From positions 16,153,103 to 16,217,102 of the forward strand of contig CM068549.1 of NCBI GenBank assembly GCA_035048495.1: a stretch of DNA of 64,000 nt. The letters are read 5' to 3'. Both the position numbers and the translations under genes were made by a program. This DNA is from Euptelea pleiosperma. Its lineage: Eukaryota > Streptophyta > Magnoliopsida > Ranunculales > Eupteleaceae. Shown here one piece after another: positions 46,601 to 58,021 of this stretch. Below the pieces are notes generated by a model. It did not search any database. It was not told the origin of the DNA and saw nothing but the letters and a program-made list of their open reading frames with translations. How positions within the stretch are numbered: position 1 is the first letter of the stretch; every line of letters begins with the position of its first letter.

Positions 46601-46688
46601 TAGTAATAATAGTTAGTGTGATCCGAGCATTATTTTGTGTTACTAAGTCCAACTCCTAGAAACCACAACTAAGGAATTTTTTGGTAAG
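43601..46688. other. Spacer with SINE-like element, no gene seen
   Basis: AT-rich. At about 43970-44025 GACCACAACCATTGTTG is repeated twice and partly inverted. 45745-45795 holds a 31-bp tandem duplication (GAGAACGACACAGA, ATAGTCTCTG). Small ORFs at 44684-44875 and 45073-45282 have no recognisable domain. Confidence 0.4.
44222..44424 (+). mobile_element. SINE-like element
   Basis: Begins GGCAGCTCAAATGGTTGG, which resembles a tRNA A box. A B-box-like GGGGTCAAACCCAC follows about 50 bp later, and it ends in an A-rich tail (CTACAAAAATAAAAAAAA). TATGATATAT occurs on both sides, but the left copy is blurred by a TA microsatellite. Confidence 0.45.
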
Positions 46689-47698
46689 TGTGGGTACCCT
46701 ATTTTTCGAGCGATTAAAGCACTGCCACGTGTCACTTAAATGGGCACGTACACTGAGAAGAGGCATATTGGCCTCCATGGTTCACGGACCACCTTGGCCC
46801 ACAACTCGATAAACATACCTCCTTGTCGGAACGTGTCACAAAGCCGTCCGAGAAGAATATTGTCCTTGTCGGAACACCTGACGAAGCCATCCGACTAGGA
46901 GATGGACCTTATCGGAACACCTGACGAAGCCGTCCGACTAGAGGATGGACATTGTCGGAAAACCTGATGAAGTCGTCCGACTAGAGGATGGACATTATCG
47001 GAACACCTGACAAAGCCGTCCGACTAGAGGATGGACCTTGTCGGAACACCTGACGAAGCCATCCGACTAGAGGATGGATGTCGAAACACCTGACGAAGCC
47101 GTCCGACTAGAGGATGGACCTTGTCGGAACACTTGACAAAGCCGTCCGACCAGAAGATGGGGCTTGTCGGATACCTCTGCACAAATAATCCGACAAGCTA
47201 CATCCAAAACAAGTGACAAATACTCGTTGATTCAGCTTAGATGGACGAAACATCATTTCACAAAGTACCTAGGGGAAGCATCCCCCTCAAACCAAGAAAC
47301 ACAACAGAAATCCGTTATCAAGAAGTGATGGTTACAGGCTGCTCAACAACTATGCGCTCTTTGTTGAGAGCCCTATAAAAAGAGAGAAGATCTGATGAAC
47401 AGGGGGATCAAAAAAATAGGCAAGAGAGAGAGAGAGAGACAGGTATCAAGAACCAGACCTATAGTATTTGGATCCATCCTGACTTGAGCGTCGGAGTGTG
47501 ATTTGCAGGTACCACGGCGACCGGAGAACACGTCAGCAATCACGGAGTAGCAGATCCGGGCAAATCGAGACACCAATCGGCCTATTCCTCTCAGGACCAT
47601 CAGAAGCGCGACCGACTACGCCGGACAGTTCGTCTACCAACCACCAGTCCGTTTCCTCGGGGATCATGCGGGCAAAGATACCAGATTTTTCCCCCACA
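46689..47698 (+). repeat. 5' LTR with 43-bp minisatellite
   Basis: TGTGGGTACCC...TTTCCCCCACA. TATA box TATAAAA at 47374-47380. About eight tandem 43-bp units (GGAACACCTGACGAAGCC, GTCCGACTAGAGGATGGACC) lie at 46823-47166. Confidence 0.95.
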
Positions 47699-47722
47699 TC
47701 TTCTGGCGCTGTCTGTGAGAAC
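47699..47722 (+). other. Primer-binding site of the Tat-like element
   Basis: TCTTCTGGCGCTGTCTGTGA follows the LTR after no gap. TGGCGC is the usual start of gypsy primer-binding sites in plants. Confidence 0.7.
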
Positions 47723-47754
47723 TCCAGTAATCCACGACCACAAGAGGATTCGGA

Positions 47755-48935
47755 ATGGTAAACACACGGCGAACAGAACTGAATGGTAGGGAAGCCGGCC
47801 CCGTCAAGAACCTCCGAGATACAATCTCAGAGGGGAAAATGGTACGAGAAGAACAAAATGACCATCAAGAACTAGTTACGAAATTACAAGAAGAAAACAG
47901 GAGGTTGAGGAGGCGTCTGGAGAAGCAGCCGGCCTGATAATGATCGGGTGTCCATCAACATGGCATCCAGACACACCGGACTCGGGAGGTCACAGGGGCA
48001 CAGTCGTAGCAGCCAAGGAACCACATCGGGGGAGTCCAACCTCAGAGCCCATAGAAGCACCCACGAGACAGGCCCGAATAGAAAATTCGCCCTCGAATTC
48101 GAAGACAACCCCAAGGCCGAAATTACCGAGGAAAGCACCATCCGAGCAGGAGCGGAGTATTAAGGGCCAACAAGGTGAAGAACCAACCGCCGGAATACTC
48201 AAGAAGGTAATGATACAGCCAATAGACAAAACGGCGTCGCACCTGGTGACCCACGAGCAGTTGGCCGGGCTTGTGGCGGGTCTCCTCGGCAAGAAGGAAA
48301 CACTTGCGGACCGCATGGCGGCAATCGCAACTAGAATTCTGAGGGACTATCCATTCGTCAAGAACGTCCAACAGTACCGAGCACCCTCGTCTTTCTCATA
48401 TTCGAAGTATCCAACATTCACAGGGGTATCGGACCCTGTGAATCATGTCCTAAGATTCCGAAAGGCCATGACCATGTGGGAGTTCGATGACCGTTTGATG
48501 TGTCGGATGTTCCCATCCACACTAAGCGAGGAGGCGCTCATCTAGTTTAACCGACTACCCCCCAAGTCGATACATGACTTCTCAGGTTTGAGCTCATTGT
48601 TTATCTCCTAATATTCTTGCAACAGGCTCCATCGCAAGGATGTCGACGTTCTATTCGACGTAAGAAATGACTATAAAGAGACTGTACGGGACTTCACTAA
48701 GTGGTTCCAGAACGTCATGATAACGGTAGAGGACTGTGACGATAAACACACCATCACGGCCTATAGAAAAGCTCTGCCAATCGAGTCCGAGCTCTACTGT
48801 TCCCTCAGCAAGAATCGCCCGTCGAACCTCGACGCCCTATTTACAAGGGCCGAGAAGTATGCCAGGCTAGAAGATGACATCTTGCGTCATACCAAAAAGG
48901 CTGGCACCATCTTAGGGTTGAAAAACCTCCCCTGA
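47755..48935 (+). pseudogene. gag of the Tat-like element, broken
   Basis: A first frame (47755-47937, MVNTRRTELNGREAGP, coiled-coil-like QEENRRLRRRLEKQ) is followed by a second (47940-48935) that carries the retrotransposon gag domain (YPTFTGVSDPVNHVLRFRKA, then FNRLPPKSIHDFSGLSSLF and DFTKWFQNVM). A frame change lies near 47938. The second frame has two internal stops: TAG at 48543, where the family has tryptophan, and TAA at 48609. Both fit C-to-T or G-to-A change, as expected for methylated repeats. The zinc knuckle and everything downstream are missing. Confidence 0.88.
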
Positions 48936-48999
48936 AAGAAGAAAAAGAAAAGAAAATAAAGGAAAAGAAGAGTTACCTCAGCAAAGGATTTGCTCAAGC

Positions 49000-50465
49000 T
49001 GTCGTAAGCCTGAGTTTGTTCCGTTATGATCTCATAACGTTGCCGATCTCTCGGCAAGGAGAATATGTTGATCAGCCCCATGGCAACATGGGGTCGAAGA
49101 GGGAGTGGCCCTCAGTAATGGGATAGCCGAGAGGGGTGAAGAAGGAAGGGATGGAGAAAGGATGGGCCGATGCCTTCTCCAGAGGCATGGCTTCAGAACC
49201 CCGCCCGAAGGGCTCCGGCTCCTCATCCAGGTTGACTCACATGGACGGACTGGACGGAGGCACATCTGCGGTTGTTGGAAGAATGGGGGGAGCCTGCCGA
49301 GAAGAACCCTCTCCGAGAGGGATCTGTGCCCCGACCATGGAGGTGAGAGGATCATAAGCCTAGAAGCCCCTCTTCGAGTGGCGACCAATATCATGATGCT
49401 TCCTCTTCCGCGGCACTGGGTTCTTCTTCTTCCCGCAATCGTCCATAATGGGGTCGGCGCAGGTCAATGAAATGGCTGGAATGGGAACAGAGTCACTGCC
49501 GGCGACTTTGACCTGAGATGTCGGAATCACCGCTACCCTCGCGGCTACCCTACAGTTGTTGCGGGTGCTTAGTCGAACCTCTCCAAACCAGAAACAGTAG
49601 TGAGCTGGATAAAAGCAACAAAGTTCAGCACCCTGCCGATGAGCTCGTTGGCATGCGTGCCCGAGGACTTCACGTTCTTTGCAAAAAAAATGATGAAGTG
49701 AGTGAAAGCTGGCAAGATAATCTGTACGATAAACGGCAAGGCAAGGGTAAACCTAGACGGCCTACTTGCCCGATTAAAACTCGATCGGACAGGGCCAATC
49801 AGAGGACCTTGATTAGCTTGGCCAGTGCCGTCCCATGGTCCAGAGACAACTAGGGCCTTGTCGAGCCATCTCTTATGACAGTCCGGAAGGTCTTCGATCA
49901 TCCGGAAGGGATCCGACCTAGTCGTCAGACTATAGATATGGTCGGAATATGGAGTGCGCTTCAACGAGTAGGCGCAGTCCATCTCCAACAAACCAATGGT
50001 ATGTTCCCTAAAGGCACATATGGCGGAATCAATCCTGAAGATTATCCTTCAGGTATTAGGGTGGAATTGGCCAAGGGCTTTGTTGTAGAAAACAAGCAGA
50101 GACCTGGCAAGGGCGGACAACGGGAAAGACAACCCCCCTTCCAACTGCTCCTCACAGATACTGATCTCCCCTTCGGGGAGAGGTTCTCCGAGAAAGTGAC
50201 CCTTCCTAAGACGGAGATGGTGAGAGATGTCATAACGCTTGTACAGGCTCTCACAACCATCGTCCACCTCGACAGGCATGCTGAAGATAAAAAGACGAGA
50301 GGAAGAGGCGACATCGCCGGTAAAGACCATGGCTTGGTCCATAAGGGTTGTGGCACGACCAAAGGAGTCTACCTCAGGGACTTCGGAGAAGAAGCCTTCT
50401 CCGAGAATGACATTCTCTACTACCTCGGCTTCCTCCAAGGAAAAATCCTCAGAGGAACTGGACAT
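49000..50465 (-). pseudogene. Antisense ORF of the Tat-like element (Transposase_28-like)
   Basis: The minus-strand ATG at 50465 opens MSSSSEDFSLEEAEVVENV. The conserved core follows (LPEGEISICEEQLEGGLSFP, LARSLLVFYNKALGQFHPNT), which resembles Pfam Transposase_28, a domain known from antisense ORFs of plant gypsy elements. A TGA at 50049 interrupts it. Matching sequence continues in other frames (ICAFREHTIGLLEMDCAYSL, SLTTRSDPFRMIEDLP) to a proline/serine-rich tail near 49100-49400 (AYDPLTSMVGAQIPLGEG). Function is unknown; despite the name, transposase activity is not shown. The family call is from memory of motif shape. Confidence 0.7.
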
Positions 50466-50702
50466 GTAGATCTGGGTAAAATGTAAAAAGAAGAAGGGGA
50501 ACGTAAAAAAGAAAAAGAAGGGGAAAATGAAAGTCAAACCTTTTTTCGAGACAGTAGTCAATGATGTCCCAGCTGAGGATACTCACACCATGCAATGTCG
50601 GTAGGGTCTTTGTTGTAAAAAATATGAAAGAGAAGAGGAAGAGAAGAAATCGTCTTAGTAGGTCAGAGCTCGTAAAAAATGAGAAATGACTGAGCGGAGG
50701 GG

Positions 50703-50710
50703 TATTTATA
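50703..50710 (-). promoter_or_regulatory. TATA box of the antisense ORF
   Basis: The minus strand reads TATAAATA followed by CCCC, about 240 bp upstream of the antisense ATG and outside the LTR. A start of transcription near 50675 is inferred. Confidence 0.6.
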
Positions 50711-50873
50711 CTAACCCTACCTGGCGTTATCACCAGCACGTCCTGGCGTAAGCAAAGCCCGTAATAAATGTGAAATCATTACACGTCTCCCTCAGACGCT
50801 ACGTTTCGCATGCTTGGGCAGGTCCGACAGTTGGTTTCTCGAGATAACTGGACCAACGACGTGTCAACTGCCC

Positions 50874-50887
50874 GAGAAAGGGGGCGA
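50874..50887 (+). other. Polypurine tract of the Tat-like element
   Basis: GAGAAAGGGGGCGA directly before the TG of the 3' LTR. Confidence 0.8.
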
Positions 50888-51814
50888 TGTGGGTACCCTA
50901 TTTTTCGAGCAATTAAAACACCAGCCACGTGTCACTTAAATGGGTACGTACACCGAGAAGAGGCATATTGGCCTCCATGGTTCACGGACCACCTCGGCCG
51001 ACAACTCGATAAACATACCTCCTTGTCAAAACGTGTGACAAAGCCGACTGAGAAGAATATTGCCCTTGTCGGAACACCTGACGAAGCCGTCCGACTAGAG
51101 GATGGACTTTGTCGGAACACCTTACGAAGCCATTCGACTAGAAGATGGACATTGTCGGAACACATGACGAAGCCATCCGAATAGAGGATGGACCTTGTCA
51201 AAACACCTGACGAAGCCGTCCGACTAGAGGATGGACCTTGTCGAAACACTTGACAAAGCCATCCGACCAGAAGATGGGGCTTGTGGGATACCTCTGCACA
51301 AATAATCCGACAAGCTACATCCAGAACGTGTGACAAATACTCGTTGATTCAGCCTAGACGGATGAAACGTCGACTCACAAAATACCTAGGGGAAGCATCC
51401 CCCTCAGACCAAGAAACTTCATAGAAAGCCGTTATCAAGAAGTGACGGTTACAGGCTGCTCAACAACTATGCGCTCTTTATTGAGAGCCCTATAAAAAGA
51501 GAGAAGATCTGATGAATAGGGGGATCGAAAAAATAGGCAAGAGAGAGAGAGAGAGACAGGTATCAAGAACCAAACCTATAGTATTTGGATCCTTCATGAC
51601 TTGAGCGTCGGAGTGTGATTTGCAGGTACCACGCGACTGGAGAACACGTCGACAATGACGGAGTAATAGATTCGAGCAAATCGGGACACCAATCGGCCTA
51701 TTCCTCTCAGGACCATCAGAAGCGTGACCGACTACGCCTAACAGTTCGTCTACCAACCACCAATCCGTTTCCTCAGGGATCGTGCTGGCAAAGATACTGG
51801 ATTTTTCCCCCACA
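50888..51814 (+). repeat. 3' LTR with 43-bp minisatellite
   Basis: Matches the 5' LTR throughout but has about six 43-bp units (51022-51281) instead of eight, which explains most of the 83-bp length difference. TATA box at 51491-51497. Confidence 0.95.
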
Positions 51815-51819
51815 GTAAG

Positions 51820-54269
51820 CATGTCCACAAAGAACTTGCTCGAAACATCAGTATGTCAATGATCTATAAAAGGGTAACACTTGGCGTTTGCAGGTGCTAT
51901 TATGACAACTGTAGTGAATTTCAGTACGTGATGTCCCCATAGGAGCTGGATCTCAGTCTCATACTCAATAGTTTAACTCTTATGTCATGTATCTATGTCC
52001 TTAGATCCAAGTTGGATTTGAATTTTAGTGCTTCCTCTTCTTCTTTTTCTCCTACTTCCATGATTTCATCAACAACTTTTAAAGACTTGGAACTGAGTTG
52101 GTTACTAACAAATGTTGTGGGGTCGCAAAGTAGAGAGACACGTGGGTTCTATATACATTCAAACCATTTGTTTTTATTTTTTTTAAAGAGGTTGAATTTG
52201 AGTTACATACTAAAAAAAAAAAATTCCAAACATTTAGAGTAGCTATGTAGTTTAGCAACGATTAATGTTTTAGGAATTTTTACAAACATGTTGAAGGCAT
52301 AATGAAGCAAGTATTGTATGAGGAAAATCAATCGTAAGCCAACTAATTATTTGCATGAGACCACAAAAATAGATATATGGAAAGAAGGAATCTATATAAC
52401 AAAAAGACATTCACCAAGCTTATGTGGACAAAAACAAACCGTGTAAAAAAAACAACCCAATAAATAATCACATAACTAGAATCAAAAATAAAATTAAGAA
52501 AACACCTCAAAAACACTTACACACCTAAAAAAATCAAACAAAGAAACCATCACAAAATAAAAATATACAACAATGACTGGCTAATAGATTAAGGACTGAC
52601 TGAAATAGTAAGAAACAAATATTTGAAGAAGTAAAACAAAATTAATATAATACATGGGCTAGAGCATAGCAGAATGGATAGTGAAAGTTTTCAATACACC
52701 TAGTCACCTTGATTACCTTAGAATATGAAGCGAGGGAATCATACATTGATATGTTCACCGCGTATGGTGACAACCCCAAAGAGCTTGAGTAGTAATGGTT
52801 TTCAAGAATCGCTCCAACCAACACCTATTTTGATGAATCAACATTTTTAACAAAGTGGTCCTAAAAATTTTATAGAAAATTGAAGGGGAAGAAAGAAGGA
52901 AAGAATATACTAATCTAGATTCTAAATCCTTACCCGACCTGGCGAATTGAGTTTGTTTTCTCCAAAATAGCAAAACCTTCAACTTAGTTTTAGGACCCTG
53001 AATGCTGGATCTCATCAAACCATCCTCAGAACAGGTCCATATGTCAACTGATTAAGCTCAACCTTCACCGGATCAAAAACGTTGTTGGGACAGCACCATA
53101 ACCAGAATACCCAACTGGGAAGCTGGGGTAGATCTGCAAGGGATTGGATAGGATGATTTCTTCTCTATTTAGAGAACCCAAGAGGGGGTTTAAGTTATTT
53201 GGGTAGTTGGGTTTGATTTCAATGAGATGGGGTTCATGAAGGAGGAGAGGGGCAAAGAGGTTTGATTGTTGAGTGATGTTGAAGCTCGAGATGATTCTCA
53301 GCAATGTTCATCTCAGGTAACTTGAAGATTGATACACAACCGAATGGAATTGGGTGACTTGATGATGAGCTTAGGAGAGGATTGACGACGAAGGAGAATG
53401 AAAAAAAAATGAAACCGTTTAGAAGAAAGTGCTTGGAAGAGGGTCCAATTGGTTTTGGAGTTGAAAGTTGAAACGTTTAGAGTTTTTAGTCCGTTTAATA
53501 TATTATTGACGTATCCAGGTCGATAATAGCGTGGAGAGAGGAAAAGTTAGATAGGACTGAAAATGTTCGGATTAAAACATTACTTCCCTTGATAGATAGA
53601 TAGATAGATAGGGGGACGAGAGTAAAGAGGAGAGAAGGGATTTCGATCATGTTGAGGGTTAATTTTGAGAAATATTGAAAAAATCAGAGATGAAGGTACA
53701 TAGATGTGTCTTTTAAAGTAGATAATGAGGATAAAATAGGAAAAAAAGTTTTTTCAAGATACCGACATTTAGTATAGATAGATATAGATATAGATATAGA
53801 TTGGTTAGATGTCATGCATCAAAGAATTGTTAGGACCTCTACCGGACCTCAAGCCGCCATTTCTCCCGAAAAGATATCTTGTAAGTAGAAGGCAAACTTT
53901 AGCCTTATATCACGATCGACGTCACACCCGGTGGGGCTCCACTATTCGATCATGTGATCAACCTCGCACCCGCGGGCCCATCCTGAGATTCGATCCCGTG
54001 AGTCTTTAACTCTAACGGCGATCGACTTCACACCTACGAACCCCTATCGCGCCATTATTTATTCCCAACAAGAACACTCCATAAAGTCACCACCACTACT
54101 ACTAGTAGTCGTCGTCGGCTTTCAGAAAATGGGCGATCCACGTCTCCTCGTAATTCTACTCTCCACAGAAGTGAAAAGATGTATAAGTCCCAACGACGAT
54201 TGGGAATGATTTTGGAAATTGCACAAGTGGAAGTTTAAATGAGAAAACGTGAGGAAAGACTTGGGAGTT
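51820..54269. other. Spacer, no gene recognised
   Basis: A-rich, with (GATA)n at 53594-53612 and a GATATA run at 53774-53800. The ORFs at 52755-53018 and 53065-53304 (minus strand) have no recognisable domain. 53930-54050 is GC-richer with repeated ATTCGATC phrases. No evidence of function. Confidence 0.35.
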
Positions 54270-54448
54270 TGTAAAATTCTATGTGAATTCTTGATATAGT
54301 TTACATTAATGATGATCTCTTTAAATAGAGAGGGATGTGCAAGAGTCCAGATCGTTCAAGGATCCTAAATCAAAGGATCTGTTTAACAAGAAAGTCAAGA
54401 TCCTAAGTCTAAGGATTTGACTCTATCTTACAGCAAGGTATCGTAACA
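54270..54448 (-). repeat. copia 3' LTR
   Basis: Matches 61388-61606 apart from a 40-bp deletion/duplication difference. On the minus strand it starts TGTTACGATACCTTGCTG. Confidence 0.93.
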
Positions 54449-54509
54449 CTCCCCCTCAAGGTGGGATGTGGATATCTAGAACACCCAGCTTGCCGATTAA
54501 TGAATGAAA

Positions 54510-57500
54510 CTAATGATGGCCCAAAGGTTTGGTGAATAGATCCGCAATTTGATGGGATGTAGGAATGTAAGAAGTTCGTAGGATGCCATTAGATATTTTT
54601 TCTCGAACAAAATGGCAATCAATTTCGATGTGCTTGGTTCGTTCGTGAAAATAGGATTTGCCGCAATGTGTCGCTGCTTGATTGTCACAATGAAGGAGAG
54701 TGGGTTGTGAGGTGCTGATTCCCAATTCACAAAGCAGAGAATGAAGCCAAGTAATCTCACAAGTTGCAAAAGTCATTGCTCTATATTCGGCTTCTGTCGA
54801 AGATCGGGAGACTGTAGTTTGTTTCTTAGTTTTCCAAGAGATGGGGGAAATGCCAAGAAACATGCAATAACCAGTAGTCGACCAGCGTGTATCAGGACAA
54901 CTAGCCCAATCTGAATCGCAATATGCTCGAAGTTGCAAGCTGTTATGTGCGGATAAAAGGATCCCTTGGCCTGGGGTTTGCTTGAGATAACGAAGAACCC
55001 GATATGCAGAATCAAGGTGTGGCTTTCGTGGTTCACTCATGAACTGACTTAGTAAATTCACAGAAAACACAATGTCAGGTCTCGTGATTGTGAGATAAAT
55101 TAGGCGTCCAACAAGCCGACGATAGATCTTAGAACTGAAAGTAAATCACCCGTAGAAGAGCTAAGCTTAAGATTTTGTTCCATTGGAAAATTGGCTGGTT
55201 TGGCTCCAAGTAAACCTGCATCTTGTAGAATGTCAAGAGTATACTTTCGTTGTGAGAGACAAATGCCTTTGGATGAATGTGCAACTTCAATACCGAGAAA
55301 ATATTTCAAAGAACCCAGATCTTTGATGTGAAAACGATTTTGAAGAAAAGACTTGAGAGCAATAATGGCTTGAGCATTGTTTCCAGTGACGATAATATCG
55401 TCCACATAGACAAGGATTGTTGTAAACCCTTGAGACGACTGTTGTGTGAAAAGGGAATAATCAGATTTTTATTGATGAAAACCCGCATCTTGAAGAGACG
55501 TTGAAAACTTTTCAAACCATTGCCGAGATGCCTGTTTAAGACCATATATGGATTTTTGGAGGCGACAGACACTTTGCTCCCCCTGTCGAGAGAAACCAGG
55601 TGGAATGTGCATGTAAACTTCTTCATGAAGGTCACCATGTAAGAAAGCATTCTACACATCCAGTTGATGCAAGGGCCAGTTGCGTATTGAAGCAATTGCA
55701 ATGAGACATCAAACTGTGACTAATTTTGCTACTGGTGTAAAAGTTTCATGATAATCCAATCCTTCCTTCTGGTTAAATCCTTTGGCAACGAGATGAACCT
55801 TATATCTTTCAATAGATCCATCAGAATGGTATTTGACTTTGTAGACCCATTTACAACCAATAGCTTTTTTGTGTTTCGATAAAGTGGTCAACGTCCATGT
55901 CTTGTTGGATTCTAGTGCTCGAAATTCAATTTCCATGGCAGCACACCATTTGGCATTTTTCATTGCCTCTGAAAAAGAGGTAGGTTCAAAAATCGAAGAT
56001 ACGGCTGATACAAAAGACCGGTGAGTGAGAGATAACTGATCATATGATATAAAGTTACTTAGAGGATATCGAGTACCTTTCATTGAACCTGTTGGCAAAG
56101 ACGACGACGGTGAGCTAGACAACACAGTCGTGGAAAGAGGAAGATTGCATTCGTAAGCCGTGAGATAGGAAGGTGGTTTTCGAGATCTTTTGGAAGGTAA
56201 TGTTGTAGAAATCGGTACAGTTGAATCAATGGTATGTGGGGAAATGGGAATAGAAGCAATTTGATCAGATGAGTGATTGATGGAAGGGTTGGTGTGAGTT
56301 GGTGCTTGATTGCAAATGCTAGATTCGGTGGTGAGTGGAGTAGGGATGGGAGTAGTGTCAGGTACGGATAAGGGAAGTGCCTAGTTGGTAGTATGGGTGT
56401 TAATTGAGGAGTTGGAAAAAGGGAAGATATGTTCATGAAAAACAACATCACGACTGGTGAAGATTCGTTCTGTTTGGAGATCGAACACACGAAATCCTTT
56501 TTGTCCATAAGGATAACCAATGAAACTGCAAGGTTGTGCACGGGGTGCAAATTTATCTCGATTATGTGCGAGAGTTGAGACATAACATAGACATCCAAAA
56601 ACCCGAAGATGATTATATGATGATAATTTTTGAAAAATCACTTCATATGGGGTTTTGTTTGATAAAAGAGATGTAGGTAACCGATTGATGATGAAAACAG
56701 CCGTTAATAAACATTCTCCCCAAAAAGTGAGGGGAAGTTTGGCTTGGAAACGTAGGGCACATGAAATTTCAAGTAAGTGTCGGTGTTTTCTTTCAACAAC
56801 CCCGTTTTGTTGCGATGTTGCAACACAACTAGTTTGATGGATAATTCCATGTTGTTGAAAGAATGACTTTAAGGCATGAAATTCAGTCCCGTTATCAGAT
56901 CGCAAGGTTTTGATTGTTCGATGAAATCGAGTTTGAATGAGAGCGAAAAATTGTTTGAGTAAAAATTTTGCTTCAGATTTAAAACGCATAAGAAAAACCC
57001 AAGTGCAAAATGAGAAATCATCAACAATGGTTAAAAAATACCGTGCGCCAATGAAGGATGGTGTGGAATATCCACCCCAAATATCGCAATGTATTAGATC
57101 AAATGATGCAGTGGTAGTAATGTGGCTTAAAGAAAAATGTAGCCTTGTTTGTTTGGCTAAAGGACAAATGTTGCAATGATCATGATGTGAAATAGAATCT
57201 CTTTATTATTTTGAGATAAAAAATTTAGACGAATCATAGAAAGATGGCCTAAACGCCAATGCCAAACATCAAAGGAAGCGAAATGTGCTTGAGGAAGCTT
57301 ATTTTCAATAAGTAGTGTTCGAAGGTGATAGAGGCCGCCATGTAGTCTAGCTGTTCCAATCGTCTTCTTTGAGTGTAGGTCCTGAAAGACACAAGAACCA
57401 GGAAGAAAATGAGCGGAACAATTATTGGAAGAAGTAAGTTTGCTGACCGAAATAAGATTAAAACCAAATGACGGAACACAAAGAACATTGTATAAATGAA

Positions 57501-57738
57501 TGTTGGGATGGAGATGAACAGTGCCGATATGAGTCACCAGTGCATGAGCACCATTTGGAAGTGCAACCGAGAAAACAGTCGGGTTAGTAATAAAACTATG
57601 AAAAAGGGAAGGATTGAAAATCATGTGATTAGTTGCGCCAGTGTCCACGATCCAAGTATGTGTCATTGAAGCATAAGATATATATTTACCTACGACATTC
57701 GCATGAGGCTGTGAACTATCTTCTTTGAGCATATTCAA
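54510..57738 (-). pseudogene. copia Pol (protease, integrase, RT, RNase H), broken
   Basis: From 57738 downward: protease Asp motif (WIVDTGATNHM), the pre-integrase zinc region (VWHWRLGHLS), the integrase core (LRSDNGTEFHAL, QQNGVVERKHRHL), an RT start (CKWVYKVKYHSDGSIERY), the catalytic YVDDI near 55395-55407, RT end (LGSLKYFLGIEVAHSSKGI), then RNase H ([51 protein letters not shown]). At least five frame changes separate these blocks (near 57100, 56400, 55700, 55410 and 55100), so no full polyprotein can be made. Confidence 0.93.
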
Positions 57739-57739
57739 T

Positions 57740-58021
57740 AATTGTTGATACTGATCTAGAGTGAAGGACTGAGTGCTTGGCTGAATAGCACTTGTGTTTC
57801 GCTTGTGGTGGTGGTACTGGTTGTATGCTGATGTAATCGATGGCTAGGGGGTAGCCATGGAGAACGAAGCATTTATCCATAGTATGTCCAACCCATCCAC
57901 AATGTTCACATGTTGGACAAAGACGCCGATTGCCTCGTGGCTTAATAGATTCATAGGACGATGTCCGTCCATTGCGATAACCAGATGATGTTGCAAAAGC
58001 AATTGATTCTGACAGACTAGG
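57740..58021 (-). pseudogene. copia Gag C-terminal part with zinc knuckle
   Basis: The minus strand encodes LSESIAFATSSGYRNGRTSS then a CCHC knuckle (CEHCGWVGHTMDKC, about 57870-57915). It is the continuation of the Gag broken off at 60534. A frame break lies between the knuckle and the protease. Confidence 0.8.

Larger units (their letters stand above)
46689..51814 (+). mobile_element. Tat-like Ty3/gypsy element lacking pol
   Basis: 5,126 bp flanked by perfect 5-bp repeats GTAAG (46684-46688, 51815-51819). It has LTRs of 1010 and 927 bp, a PBS-like TGGCGCTGTCTGTGAGAAC after the 5' LTR and a purine tract GAGAAAGGGGGCGA before the 3' LTR. Between them are a broken gag on the plus strand and an antisense ORF on the minus strand. 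Protease, RT, RNase H and integrase are absent, so any mobility would need help from another copy. Gag plus an antisense Transposase_28-like ORF points to the Tat group (lineage from memory). Confidence 0.93.

Noticed and set aside
46823..47166. Regularly spaced 43-bp repeats, considered as a CRISPR-like array
   Set aside because: Units are contiguous without unique spacers, lie in an LTR, and the genome is a plant's.
49105..49470. 121-codon plus-strand frame in the Tat-like element
   Set aside because: It overlaps the antisense coding region in the opposite strand and has no recognisable domain.
53880..54050. tRNA or SINE-like B box (ATTCGATCCCG)
   Set aside because: No A box at the right spacing, no fold and no tail on either strand.
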